Source: Antedon bifida (lineage: Eukaryota; Echinodermata; Crinoidea; Comatulida; Antedonidae). From it: 64,000 nucleotides of DNA. Under the pieces are notes generated by a model that saw only the letters and a program-made list of their open reading frames with translations, was not told where the DNA came from and did not search any database. Both the position numbers and the translations under genes were made by a program. Shown here one piece after another: positions 1 through 12,352 of the stretch; position 1 is the first letter of the stretch; each line of letters opens with the position of its first letter. The stretch is from positions 35,776,501 to 35,840,500 of the forward strand of contig OY727094.1 in the NCBI GenBank assembly GCA_963402885.1, read 5' to 3'.

Positions 1-27
1 ATACTAAATGTATAAGCTAAGTTTATT

Positions 28-229
28 CAGGCCTTGTCTTTTAAGGCGAGTGAGTGCGATCACTCACCTAACACACTCCTAAACTGCCCTTGAGGAGTGC
101 GATTTACAACACGCCTTAATTTGGTAAACTTCTACACACGAAAATACAAACAGCACACCTACAGCACCCCTGAATGTATTGAGGAGTGCAATTTGTAGCA
201 CACCTATGATTTTCAAAAGACAAGGCCTG
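28..229. mobile_element. MITE with 15-bp terminal inverted repeats
   Basis: The ends CAGGCCTTGTCTTTT (28-42) and AAAAGACAAGGCCTG (215-229) are perfect inverted repeats. The flanking TTTATT at 22-27 and 230-235 looks like a 6-bp target-site duplication. No coding capacity is seen. It lies in a chfr intron just before the first visible exon. The transposase superfamily is not identified. Confidence 0.7.
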
Positions 230-326
230 TTTATTGCTAAATCTATTGCTAAGTTTACATGCAAACTTTGCATAATACATGAAACAAACATAAATTCACA
301 TTCAGTAACATTGTTTTTTTTAACAG

Positions 327-3300
327 ACTGTACATTAGAATACAACGTCTTGGCATCTAGCCAAAATATGGAGTCACATGACCCTCCATCAGCTAAGAGA
401 GTTAAATTGGATGACCCAAAAGAAGAGGTGGTAGAACCAGAAACATGTGAGGAACTAAAATGTGTCCAGACAACTTCAAGAGTTGTATTGAGTAAGGCCA
501 CAAAAACATCTTGTGAAAGTTTGTCTGATGTCCAGACAACTTCAAAAGTTGTATTGAGTAAGACCAGAAAAACATCTTGTGAAAGCCTGTCTGATCTCCA
601 GGCAACTTCCAAGAACATCCAGATCACAGAGGTTGCTCCATCTGGTAAACCCTCTGCATCTGATGAAAGACAATCTGGTTTGCCAGATGTCGTTGACACC
701 AGTAAAGCTGGTCCATCAACTGAGAACAGACGAGATGACATGGAAGAGACGCTGCTATGTAGTATTTGTCAGGACATTTTACACAATGCAGTCAGGTATG
801 TTTTATGTGCATTTTCAGAAATAATAACATTTACCTTTTGTTATCTAATTATGCCTCCAGATGCTGTTACCCCATGGTTTTAAGTAATTAGTTATCCGCT
901 TGGTATACCAAGCGGATAACTCCTTGTTATTGTATGGGATCAATAGTTTTTTTCTGTATTATTCTTGGATCCTTCCTTCCTTTTTGTGAGTCACGTTTCT
1001 CTAAAATGTGTAAACATAACATTTCATAACTTTGACAACATATGGGCATTTACGTGAAGTTGTGCACCTCCTATTTTTGAATGACGTCATAGTTGCGCAA
1101 CGTGACTTACGCGCAATTTTATGAATTTCAATGATTGATTATAGATTAAAAACCAAAAGTCATTTAGTATTGACACTTTGACAAAATTTAAGTCATATCA
1201 GGGGCAAACTTTCTACGGATTAAAAATGGCATGTTTCACAAGAAGTTACGCGCGCACGTGCATTTAAAATTTCAAAATGCGCAAAATTAATTTCTAATCA
1301 ACTTTTTATGCGTTTCTTGTCATTTTGAGCATGTCAAAAATTCCCACGGGCGCGCAATTTTTTACGCACGCGGTGCGCACGTAGCGTTAAAAACATATTT
1401 TTTTCTCTTGAATTATATTTTTCAAGTCTTTCCTAGTAATTTTGAAAACAATTTAGACCTTTTCCAGTTTAAATAACGCCATACGAACACGGTGAATTAG
1501 ACAATTCGTGCGCGTTTTTTATGAAAAAGCTTAAAAAATCGTCAAAATTATGTCTTTTTTTAAACAGTCATAGTTTCTAAAGTAAACCGTGAACCGTTTA
1601 TTTTTATTACAAAATCTAGAAGTTGATGAGTTGTAGATATCGGATCATGCATCGATAAGGCTAAAAAAACATTGTGACGTCATCGTATGGCCACACGAAT
1701 GTAAAATATAGGATTTTTGTCTCTTTCGTTATTGCTCATCACATTCAATGGAGCGCATCATGCTTATCTGTATAACTTTTTCTCCTAAATTTATATATTG
1801 TGTAGGTCAATCAACTTTCTTTAGCATGAGATAAAAATATTTTAATTTTTATGACGTCATCATGCCTAAAAATTTTAATTACGTGGGTCATTAATTTCAT
1901 CTTTATAAGTAAATTTTAATCTGTAATAGCTCGTAAGAATAAAATGTGATAATCACGATTAAAACGTTTTCTGGAAGCTATTGGATTGTAGATACGAATT
2001 CATGTAAACATTTTGCCAATCGGATGTTGTGCCGTCATCATATGGCCAGTTGAATAAAAAAAGTCGTATTTTCATATTTTGCGTAATAGTTCATCACATT
2101 TAAAAGGGTGCGCATCTATATTTTACGTATTCAAATTTCTTCTACACGTTAATATGTTGTTCCTGAGATAATTTCCTCCAGAAATTGCTATTTAAGTGTT
2201 TCATTTTGATACCGTCGCCATGTTAAAAATTGGAATAAATGGCGGGTCCCGTAATTTCACCTATTCTACACTGTATGTAATATGTATACAGATTATACTC
2301 TTTGCATGTATATACTATATGACACAAATTGACAGAATTCAGCACTAACAGCATATCATATTCTTCAGTTCTTGTCATAATGCCATAATCTTTATCTGTG
2401 TGCAATATTCCAACGTATGACGTGCACGTGGCGTTTGTCGTTGTGCGGATAACTAACTCGTCAAAGTGACGAGTTTCATGTCTAGTTTGTTTATTATAAT
2501 TTAATGAGTATTTCCCGGTATTTTATTTTGATATGTTTTTTTTTCTTTGCTTTCTTTAGCTTGCAGCCATGTATGCATACGTTTTGTGCAGCCTGTTATT
2601 CCTCCTGGATGTCTAATTCAAAGGAATGCCCTACAGTAAGTACAGTTACAACTTTTTTTATGAATAAAGCTGTAGTTTTTTTCCTGCCAAGTGTACCTGG
2701 ATAAACCGACATTGGCCCTTTCCCCACCAAGGGGAGGACAAGACTCGAAAAGTAAAATATCAAGTGGTGCTGTGATCTGCAACCATTGCTTCAAAATATT
2801 GGTACACTGATGTAATCCATTTTCTTCTTTTTTTAATTGAATTGAAACTCTACTACTTACTTTTTTTTAATTAAGCTCCCTTTATTATCAAACTTTATGT
2901 GAAAAAAAAATGTGATGTGTCCATATGTAGACATGATGATGTCATATTACTACCATATTCGGGCATGTCACAGCCATATTAGGGCACATCACACTTTTTT
3001 TTATAGTGTAGACAGAGCTTAAGAATAGACAAGTCCAAAGCTATTCCATCATGAATGTCATTGGTTATGAAGGGGGGTGTTTAAAATAAAACAAATGTCT
3101 CATAATTTACTAAAAATACATTATTTACTGCAAATATATAATGTGTTATTGTTTCTTTTTTTTAGTGCCGCACTAATGTAGATAGAATCAGTTACAACCA
3201 CATTGTAAAGAATCTGGTAGAAGTCTATTTAAAGAATCATCCTGGTAAGTTGGACTGAATGTTATTATTTTAAATTAATATTACAGTCATGGAGACGTTT

Positions 3301-6300
3301 TTAAAACAATCTTTTTCCAACATCATATATAGTTTCATTGTTTTATTATCTGCTTTGATAGTAATTAAGGTCTTTTTACATTTGTTTTTGTTGGTATTTT
3401 CTTTTGAGCATGGTCTTACTGAAAAACAACTTTCAGTTGAGTTAAGTATCCGTGAATAAATAAAGCTTATTATTATTATTACATATCATGGTCTCTACTA
3501 TTACTGCAAGTACAGATGAAATTGGTTTTTTTTTACAGAAAAAAAAAGATCTGAGGAAGAAATTAAAGAAATGGATGCAAAAAATCTGATAACTCACGAT
3601 ATGGTAAGAGGAAAAAGGGGATAAAGGGTCTTTCACACCAGCCTGTTCCGGCACGGTTCCGGTCCGGCGAATCGAACATCAATGTTTCGTTTTCATGACG
3701 CTCCATGAAATGAAACATTGACGTTCGATTGGATTTTCCAGCGCTGGACCGGAACCGTGCCGGAACAGGTGTGAAAGCAATCAACGAAAGATTTACATGC
3801 AACATTAGTAATGTGAATAATTATTAAACAGTTTTGATGATGTCTCTCTGATAATGGCCATATTGATGCCCAATTACAGTATGAAACAAGTATAAACAGT
3901 GTTTTTCTTGATACAATATAATATATCATATTTATATTTTATTCAATTCACAACCTCCATACAAACCTCCACTAACAGGCTGAGATAAAACAAAACAAAG
4001 AACAAAATAAGCATTAAACAACTTTTACAATTTCAGATCTAAAAATGGATAAACTATTTAAAAAAATATCAATATCATAAACATTCAAAGTATTAGCATT
4101 TTGAGTTAATCTCTGAAATAAATTATATTATAAGTCATTTTTATAAAAAAATAAAACAATTTAAACTTTTCTAATGTGTTTTTAGGTTTACAAGAAACCA
4201 GTACAAAGCAATTTTAGTTTTCTTGATTCCAGTTTTGGAGCAAATAGTAGTGATGATTCCGACTCTGACGAAGGCCTTCATTTGTGAGTAGCTTTAATGT
4301 TTTTTTTGGAGAAGTTAAAGTCTAATTCAGTCGTCTTATGTCTTTTTACTATTTTTGCTCACTTGTTATTCACTTTTTGCAGACCAACGTGTAGACAATG
4401 TTTGGATTACAACTTAAGCCAATTATCCTCATTTAGCACTGTGCAATTGGTACCAACTTTAGTTCAGAGGAGTAAGATGACCTCATATGGTATAGCTGTA
4501 CCCATGCCTACACCTCCTCCATATTCTTGTGCGCCGTTCTCTAATCATCTAGTTTGTTGTTGTTGTGGAGATCCCTTTCCAGATCGTAGACGGGATAGTG
4601 TTGATATACCATTGCCACGGCAATCTTGTAAGTATTGTATACCAGGTTGTAATCGGAGGTTTTGATTGCCGCCTAGGTAGTTGCCTAGGCTAGGTTATCG
4701 CCTAGGCCTAGGTAGTTGCCTAGGCTAGGTTATGGCCTAGGTAGTTGCTTACGCTAGGTTATTGCCTAGGCCTAGGTAGTTGCTTACGCTAGGTTATTGC
4801 CTAGGCCTGTAGGTTGTCACCTACGCTAGGTTATTGCCTAGGCCTAGGTAGTTGCCTAGGCTAGGTTATGGCCTAGGTAGTTGCCTAGGCTAGGTTATTG
4901 CCTAGGCCTAGGTAGTTGCTAGGTAGTTGCCTACGCTAGGTTATTGCTTAGGCCTAGGTAGTTGCCTAGGCTAGGTTATTGCCTAGGCCTGTAGGTTGTC
5001 GCCTACACTAGGTTATTTCTAGGCCTAGAAACCATCATAACTGAGTGGAGGAATCTAGAAGGCACAATGAATTAAATTGACGTAAAGGTCTTAGATCGTT
5101 ACAAAATTGGAGGCTCCCTATGTCCGTATATGGGCACATCACATTCACAAACAGTTTGATAGTGTAGCTTAAATCATATCTAGCTGTAGACACTTCATCA
5201 AGCAGGATTGTTGGTTGAGACATTGTTACACATGAAATGATTTGATTTGAATTTATTAGGAAAATCATCATAAAAATACATACAAATAAACATAAAATAT
5301 TGACATTACAAATAAATACATTTATAAAAGATTTTCCAGGATAGCCCATAAAGCTTATTAGCTCATAATGTTAATTATTATTTATTTTTAGGTAGTAATT
5401 GTCATCTATATTTTTGTCACATGTATTGGGGTTGTCAAAGGACCGACTGCCTAGGCTGTCTCAACAAATTTAAAGGTAAGAATAGTCAAATTGTAAAGAT
5501 TTTGTGACAATATAATCAAAACTCTGTGGAAACAAGCTTTTGAGCTTAAAAGGTTATCCTCTTCTTTTTGTTATTTATTTATATAATTTGTGTTCTGAGA
5601 AAAGGTTAGTGTTACCCAAAATCTCTTTAATTTCTTTCTTTATCGTTTTGATTTAGCTTTATGCTTATTTAATTTGTGTTCTGAGAAAGGGTTAGTGTTA
5701 CCCGAAATCTCTTCAATTTCTTTCTTTATCGTTTTGATTTAGCTTTATGCTTATTTAATTTGTGTCTCCACTGATACACACATGTATCATTGTAATTTTT
5801 TTAAATAGTAATTTGCCTTTTCGTTTCAACAAATTCTGTTGTTGTCAACAGTTATAGCATTAAAATGGGAAACTGTTTTATTGTATAACATTAATGATTG
5901 TTTGATGAAAATAATTCTGTATTCTATAGCAGATATAAGCATGCTCTCAATGCGCTGTACATATTTAATGCGCTGTACATATTCAATGCTCTGTACATAT
6001 TCAATGCTCTGTACATATTCAATGCTCTCAATGCGCTATTCAATGCTCTCAATGTGCTATTCAATGCTCTCAATTACGCTGTTTTACATATTGAAGTAAA
6101 ACAGGAAGTAGCAAAATTACTAGATAAATGAAAATATTGTTTTTCTTATTTTTTAGATTTAAAATTTAATCAAATGTGTACCACCAGATTGGTGAATGAC
6201 AATGATTATGAATCTGGAATACTTATGGTAAGTTGCGCTATTTGTTGCTTAATTTGACGCCGTCTTACATTTTCAGTTTTTAAACCAATGACTTTGTATG

Positions 6301-9300
6301 ATTGTGTTGCAATAAATAAAAGGCCTAAGCTCTGTCTACACTATCAAACTTTATGTGATGTGCCCATATATGGACATGATGATGTCATATCACTACTATA
6401 TTTGAGCATATCACTACTAGATTTGGGCACATCACATTTAGTTTTATGGTGTAGACAGAACCTTAGATTTATTAGACTCTGATTTTGGTCAAGTTCATTA
6501 TGTATTGGTACGCCTATATGTTTGATTTATTGCAACACTATCATGAAGTTAACTAGTCCGTAAAGCAAAACATTTTCTTGTAAATTGATAAAATACATTT
6601 ATCAGAACCCAATACTTGGCTAAATACATAGATCAACAGAGGGCGTGCTATTTAATATTTCAATCCATATTGAATATAGGTCTACAGATTAAACTTGAAA
6701 ATTTTGGACATTATTAATCTAACTAGTGAGTGGCTTCTAAATCCACTACTTCTTGACATAGTTTGTACAAACCAATATATAAACAAAACACACAAGAAAA
6801 CAACATACTTGGCATTTTGCCAAGTATGGTGGAAATACAGTCCAGGTACTATATAGAAAATGGCTTAAAATCTGTCGTCCTAGTGCAAAGGTCAATGGTA
6901 TTTGAGTGGATTTAAGTTGATTGCTTGTGGTCAGTTATGTGAAGGAAATTCATTTGAAATAAATGTCAACTCTATACAACAAAAGGGTATTCCCCATTTA
7001 AGTCTACTTTTTTTTGTACTTTCATTATTGAGCTATATAAAATGTATTGCCGGTCAAATCAATCTAGTACTGCTGTAGATTACAATGTTTATTTAGTAGG
7101 ACTTTTTTTACATAGCAAATCCTGCAGTAAAGTCACATCAATAGCATCAAACAAAAGTGGTGAGGCAATACCAGCCAGCAAACATTCAACATCAGTCAGT
7201 TAATTAAAACTTTAGTTATAAAGTTTACTCTTTTAAGGCCCATTTATACTAGAAAGGTAACGATCCACAATAAATAGATAAATATGTATTTTTCTTCCAT
7301 AAAACAAAAGAAATCCTTTAATTATAGAATAGGATTTTAGAGAGTGAGTGGCCGAATGGTTAAGACAATGGAACCATAATTATGTAGCCATAACATCGGC
7401 AAGGGTTCTATAGCTCTAGAATGAAAGAATTTCTATTTTCTTTTGGTTTACTGTATGTAAGAAAGAGAAGAAGAATGTATGTTTATCTATTCTCGTTGAT
7501 CGTTATTGTCCTACTGTAAATGGGCCTTTAGGCTGGCTAGTGCAGTCCAATTGGAGAGTTGACTATAATTCAAATTGATTCTTTAGATAAACTATAGTTT
7601 TTAACTATATTACATAAATCTTTCTCCACTTCTTGTTGTGTGCTTGTCAAATCACATGATTTGAAAGTTGTATTAAATAGGTCATAGTTTGATTGGCCGT
7701 TATAAACCAGGATGCAGATTTGTTTTTATATCTTTAGTTTAATTATGAAAGGTCACTAATTATGTTTACAAATGGAAATGAAAACTCTATTATTTCATTC
7801 ATTCATTTCCTTATTTCGGATAGTACATCCATACAAATCATACAAACAAAAAGACAACAAATTTCACCAGGAAATTAATAATAGCAACTTCTACAAAACC
7901 AACCTACAATATCCTAAAATATCAATTTGAACCAACGCTGATGTAAGTTGGATTGGGGAAGTACGTTAACTATGGTTTGAATCAGACTATTACAACTGTC
8001 ATGAATTCTATTCTACTTTTATCGGCATAAAATGCGGCACCCTGTCATACACAATGCTTGATCCGCCCCTGGTATTAAATTGAGATTAAACATCATCTTG
8101 TTTGTTTCCTATATGGGTTATGCTTTGTCCGCATTAATCTTTATACACATATATTATTGTAAACAATTGTTCATTGAAAGGAAAATGATTAAATATGACA
8201 TTGGAACTGCCATGTTAATCCATTCTGTAGTTTGAAATACTTTCTACAACAAATTTTTTGATAACAGTACATTATAGTATATGATAGTTAATAGGGCTAG
8301 GGTGTATCATCACAAGTACTAGATCTGGCTAAACTCTTATAGACCTGTCACATCAATCCCCTAGCACACACCCGACGTCAACACAAGCGTTTTGTATGGT
8401 GTGCCCTCTGGTGTAGAGTTTTGCCAGGCGATGTGAAAAGAGTATTGAACTTGGCACCAATACTGTATTTTCTTAACATATTTATTTGTTTAATATGCTT
8501 TCTTTACACTAAATGTGTGTTTTGGATTGTTTATATTTCAGAACTACATCCAATCCAAAAATATGACTTACCTTGATCTTTTCCAAGAGTGTTTGGTGCG
8601 ATTGGATTCGAACCGCTACACTCCTCAATTACAGGCCCAAACCACTAGTGCAAGTGTGATTTGCTACAAATGCGGCCTGAAACTTTTTAAAGAATTAGCT
8701 TACTTGTATCGGAAAGATATACCAATTAGTGATTTGCCCAGTAAGTATATTATTTAATTAATAAGAAAAAAAAATTCAATTCTCCAATTGAAACAGTTTT
8801 TACACCAAATCTATTTAAACCTTTAAAAAAAAAATTTTAAAAATCTAAACTAAATTCACCAATTTACTGTAAGTCTATTACTTTTTAAACGTTATCTACT
8901 GAAAAATTAACAATACAATCCAGATTCAAGTTCAATCAAAGTTTATCTGTTCAATAGTGCGTATTATTGCACACCATGTGACCCACAATCGGCCAATCAA
9001 ATGACAGACAGGAATTTATATTTAGATGTTAATATATTTACATAATAATGAATAGTATAATGCATTAATCTATATCTATCTACTTGACCAATATATAAAT
9101 TGTTAAGTATTACTATGGATTTGTGAACTTTAATAAACAACCCTTTGATCACGCTGTCAACTATACATTGGCAATTGTAGGATATATGTGGGTTTTCAAG
9201 TGGCCTTTGAATGCCTACTTTACTTCTTCCTCGATTTGTTTCTTTTGAAACCAAACATTTCCTCTAGGATTAAATTAAACAATGTAGTTTGTATCAAAAG

Positions 9301-9828
9301 CAAAGTCATTGTCCATTTTTTAAATAAACATAGGGCCAAGTATATTGCCCTCCACCAACGCTCAAAGTCATTTTAAAAAGTAGATTTACATATTTTCTAC
9401 TACCCTCTACCAACACTCAAAGTCATATGTACATGTAATACAATTTCAAAACATGTGTTTTTTTTTAATTTTCTTTTTAAACATAATTCATAACACACAT
9501 TCATAATTTTGAATCGTTTTAAACCGTTTTATGAGTTGAAAAGTTTACATATTCACAATAAAATTTAAAAGTTGACTGATGTAAACATTGTATTATCATC
9601 TCAAATCTTTTTTTAAATTTGCAGATGATGTAACCAGTCGTCCTAACTGTTATTGGGGGAAAAATTGTAGAACACAAACCAAAAAGCCTCACCATGCAAG
9701 GTCAGAGGTCACATATATCTTGTTTTACTATCTCCTCTCTACTTTATATTTGTTAAATGTTTAACAGTGTTCTTTTTTCTTCTTTTTATAGGAACTTTAA
9801 TCATATTTGTGAGCAGACAAGACATTGA
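327..9828 (+). CDS. chfr: E3 ubiquitin ligase CHFR, 3' part (FHA exons off window)
   Basis: CHFR is a nuclear mitotic-checkpoint ubiquitin ligase that binds poly(ADP-ribose). Visible exons, all phase-consistent: 327-795, 2560-2635, 3166-3244, 3539-3603, 4186-4283, 4383-4627, 5392-5475, 6157-6227, 8542-8740, 9625-9700, 9792-9828 (TGA). The first exon holds a Ser/Thr-rich linker and the start of the RING (CSICQDILHNAV). The second completes it with LQPCMHTFCAACYSSW and ends in CPT. An acidic DSDSDEG stretch follows, then the Cys-rich region (CHLYFCHMYWGCQRTDCLGC), and last a PAR-binding zinc finger (CYWGKNC...HHARNFNHIC) ending shortly before the stop, as in vertebrate CHFR. The N-terminal FHA domain is not in the window, so the start is unknown. 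Introns hold several MITEs and minisatellites. Identification is by motif order and near-identity around the zinc ligands. Confidence 0.93.
464..595 (+). repeat. 66-bp tandem duplication inside the chfr linker exon
   Basis: Two in-frame 66-bp copies (464-529, 530-595) each encode a 22-residue block beginning VQTTS and ending TSCESLSD. A third partial start (LQATS) follows. It lies in the unstructured region before the RING, so it lengthens the linker without breaking the frame. Confidence 0.85.
891..2452. mobile_element. Non-coding element with 30-bp perfect palindrome and ~178-bp internal period
   Basis: Positions 891-920 form a perfect 30-bp palindrome: GTTATCCGCTTGGTA followed by its reverse complement. 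Near 2443-2452 the related GCGGATAAC recurs, suggesting element ends. Inside, a motif around GACGTCAT followed by TGGCC or a related word recurs near 1482, 1676, 1851, 2032 and 2212, spaced about 175-195 bp, like an old diverged satellite. It is richer in CpG words (GCGCGC, ACGCGC) than its surroundings. No ORF is convincing. It lies in a chfr intron. Confidence 0.5.
2871..3022. mobile_element. TTAA-flanked MITE (GCTCTGTCTACACTAT family)
   Basis: Bounded by TTAA at both ends. The right end reads ATAGTGTAGACAGAGCTTAA, the inverted form of the family terminus TTAAGCTCTGTCTACACTAT; the left end is diverged (TTAAGCTCCCTTTATTATC). The interior shares ATGTGATGTG and GACATGATGATGTCATAT with the copies at 6325, 41145 and 58545. 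Confidence 0.75.
3627..3779. mobile_element. Foldback MITE (TTTCACACC...TTCCGGCACGG family)
   Basis: The left arm has TTTCACACCAGCCTGTTCCGG and the right arm has the inverted CCGGAACAGGTGTGAAA, with inner arms GGTCCGG and CCGGACC-like. It lies in a chfr intron directly after the exon ending at 3603. A half copy lies at 48968-49070. Confidence 0.7.
4667..5032. repeat. CCTAGG minisatellite in chfr intron
   Basis: Tandem variants of CCTAGGTAGTTGCCTAGG and CTAGGTTATTGCCTAGG, about 10 units. Each is built from the palindromic word CCTAGG, so the array can fold on itself. It starts about 40 bp after the donor at 4628. Confidence 0.85.
5111..5174. mobile_element. Deleted copy of the TTAA MITE family
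   Basis: Contains GGGCACATCACATT and GTTTGATAGTGTAG from the right half of the family, but lacks the GACAGAG part of the terminus and most of the left half. Confidence 0.5.
5589..5762 (+). repeat. ~87-bp tandem duplication in chfr intron
   Basis: Two nearly identical copies run from GTGTTCTGAGAAA, through GGTTAGTGTTACCC and ATCGTTTTGATTTAGC, to TTATTTAATTT. No coding sense is seen. Confidence 0.8.
5940..6080 (+). repeat. 18-bp minisatellite (ATTCAATGCTCTGTACAT)
   Basis: Five to seven imperfect units of ATTCAATGCTCTGTACAT and the shorter ATTCAATGCTCTCAATG. The repeat is open in two frames, but both short ORFs are repeat artefacts inside a chfr intron. Confidence 0.85.
6325..6466. mobile_element. 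TTAA-family MITE, chfr intron
   Basis: Left end CTAAGCTCTGTCTACACTAT and right end ATGGTGTAGACAGAACCTTAG. Internal GACATGATGATGTCATATCA matches the other copies. Confidence 0.75.
7233..7530. mobile_element. Foldback element carrying a tRNA-like segment
   Basis: The ends TTAAGGCCCATTTATACTAG and CTACTGTAAATGGGCCTTTA are imperfect inverted repeats, followed inwards by GTAACGATC and GATCGTTATTG. Between the arms, about 7339-7425 reads like a degenerate Ser/Leu-type tRNA: box A-like GTGGCCGAATGGTTAAG and box B-like AGGGTTCTATAGCTCT. It may be a SINE-derived or tRNA-capturing MITE. No functional cloverleaf could be confirmed by eye. Confidence 0.5.
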
Positions 9829-11302
9829 CGCAACCTACTCAATATTTGACCTATGACCTTTTATTACCTGATGTTACAATATAGATATTTGAATAATGTA
9901 TGCATGATTGTTGTAGAAGTTTAGAAAATATATTTTTATAAAAACATAGTTGCATGTGCTTTCTTTAAGTTGAAATCTTTAAATAATACTTTAATAATCG
10001 CAGAATGATAATTTAATATTTACTGTAAAGTATGGCTTTGAGTCAAGTCCTAATCTAACTCTGAAAATCATGTTCAAGTAGGGAAACTAGGAAAGTTCTG
10101 GTTCCTCATCTTCTTCATGCGCATGACCTTGGAACGCGTATGTTTTTATTTGCTATTATTTTTACCCTTGACATGAAGTTTATGTATAGTGAATTTTATT
10201 GGCATGTGATTACAAGTAATAGAGATATGATCGATAATGTGATTTCACAAAATGGCGTATAAATGACGTCACGGATGAGTGATCACGCTGGAAAGCTTAT
10301 TAGGATTAAGTTAAGATATTGTGAAAATGTTGTGATCATTTATTGACATTTAACTTTTCGAGATAATTGTCACACAAAATAGTGTATGTCAGAAAGAAGA
10401 AGAATAATAACAATATTTCATAAAATAAAAATAGGTGATCATTTTTTTCTAAATGGTCACCCAATAATGTCATCTGCTTGCAGCCCTCACTTGAAATTTT
10501 CTTGTTCAGTTCCTCATTTTCTGCTAAATTTATTCTAATCTTCCGTAAGAGGAACAATTGTTATTCAATTGTTTGTTTTTATCAGATAATCATTGTTTGA
10601 CAACTTTTGTAAAATGACCACAGTGCTGATTTTGCCATTTTCCCCTAACTGATTTACTGACATAATTGTGTGAATCTATTTCGAAAAAACCCCAATTTTC
10701 TTTTTTCTAAGTTTACCAGGAACTCATAAGCTTTATCATTAACTTCTGCTATTTTTTATATAACATTCCTATTATTATATATCTCATTTAATCTTTGTGG
10801 TTTTAATGTTTAAGGGAAATAAGTTCAGTGTCCTTATAAATTGAACTTCTTCTTCTTACAGTGATATACACTGACCAGGTATTCACGCATGTAATATAAT
10901 GCTTAATATTTAAAAGCGCTATCTAAACAAAATAATTCCCATTTTTACTCTTAATGAAAATCACATTGTTTTAATTCGTGCCATTCACCCTAAAATTCAG
11001 GAAAGAAGTTATGACTAATCATGCCCAGGTTAACATTAACCCAGATCATAAATAGATACTTAGATTTTCAAGCTGAAGCAAAGGTTTGTCAATGTGTATG
11101 GCCACATACACATTGAACATTGCTACAAAATACCATCAGACTAATTGTTTATACATATTCCTACTAACTCCCCTGCTGGCTTCCAGACATACATTGGATA
11201 TTACGATTTGTTAGATGTAAAAACAACTTTTAAAGGCAAAAATGAATGTTTTGAATTTTAGAAAGTATTAATAGATTAACGAGGATATTTATAGTTTAGT
11301 TA
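9829..11302. other. Region after chfr: 3' UTR and intergenic, no gene seen
   Basis: AT-rich sequence following the chfr stop. There is no clear AATAAA within the first 150 bases, so the transcript end is not placed. No ORF with family character and no repeat with clear ends was found. Confidence 0.5.
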
Positions 11303-11620
11303 TGTTTTTCGAGGAACCGTGATTCAGATTTTAAATAATGATGTTGACATTTTAAACATAAACACACGCATTCAATATTAACTTGTGTACTTAGCTGGGT
11401 ATAGATATATGTATACTAAGTAGATAATGTTTTTCGATGAATATTCAGATTTTAAATAATGATGTTGACATTTTGAAAGAGACAACATAAACACGAATAT
11501 TGAATATTAAGTTGTGTACTTAACTCGGTATAGATATGTTTATACGTAGATAATGTTTTTCGAGGAACCGTGATTCAAATTTGTAATAATGAGACAACAA
11601 CACGAGAATTCAGTATTTTG
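11303..11620. repeat. ~127-bp tandem repeat, about 2.4 copies
   Basis: The word GTTTTTCGAGGAACCGTGAT or a close variant (one copy has GTTTTTCGATGAAT) recurs near 11306, 11430 and 11549. Each is followed by a block with AATGATGTTGACATTT and TATTAA..TTGTGTACTTA. Copies are diverged and the third is incomplete. Confidence 0.7.
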
Positions 11621-11849
11621 AATTGTTATGTGTAGGCCTAGACATAATAATAATAGGTAGGCCTTTAATGAATCCATGTATAACGATAAATAAATTTAGA
11701 ATTTTAATTCGAATATTATATTAGTGTTCATAGAGTATATTAGTTCTTATTTTTCCTTTTATATTTTATTTACCAAAGTATAAATATTTTAAATATATAT
11801 CAAATGAAGATACCGGCTATAGTTTGCTTATTGTATTAATATTATACAG

Positions 11850-11930
11850 TACCGTAAATCTAATTGTAACCCTGGGTTATTATTCTTTGATTGTTTTTGA
11901 GTGTGTGTTACTATTAGAAGATTTACGGTA
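11850..11930. mobile_element. Small hairpin MITE (TACCGTAAATCT)
   Basis: The inverted ends TACCGTAAATCT (11850-11861) and AGATTTACGGTA (11919-11930) enclose 57 bases. It abuts the large inverted-repeat composite that begins a few bases downstream. Confidence 0.55.
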
Positions 11931-12352
11931 CCTGGTTGTAGACCGGCAGCCCAGAGACATTTGGTTAGATGAGCTAGGTACCAATATCTGACTATTTAAG
12001 TGTGTTGGGGGTCACTTGAAGTCAATGAAAATGGGAGTCTGCCGGGTACCCCCTGCTGCGTCTAGACCGGGGGGACCCCGAAATGTGCTAAAAAAATCGG
12101 CACCGGTTAGATGAGAGAGATACCACCTAATTTTACCACCATGGGATGCCCATTGGCATCCTTATACCAGTATCACAAACGACAGACTTTTTGTCTGCTG
12201 CAATAAGCCCGCCAGACCCTCCGAGGGAGGACCTAAAATGGGGCTAGCATAGATGAGTGAGGTACCACTCAAAATTAATGCCAAATGAACAAGTTGTGTT
12301 CATACAATACGAAATGGATAACAACAGACTAATTGTCTGCTGCACCGCAAGT

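Noticed and set aside
79-741. 220-codon minus-strand frame opposite chfr
   Set aside because: It overlaps a clear chfr exon and a MITE on the other strand and has no family features; it is the antisense shadow of the Ser/Thr-rich linker.
5839-6131. Two overlapping small frames of repeated NALYIF / MLCTYS
   Set aside because: Both are readings of the 18-bp minisatellite in a chfr intron.
7339-7425. Functional tRNA gene
   Set aside because: Box A and box B resemble a Ser/Leu tRNA, but the acceptor stem does not pair and the anticodon arm is disrupted.
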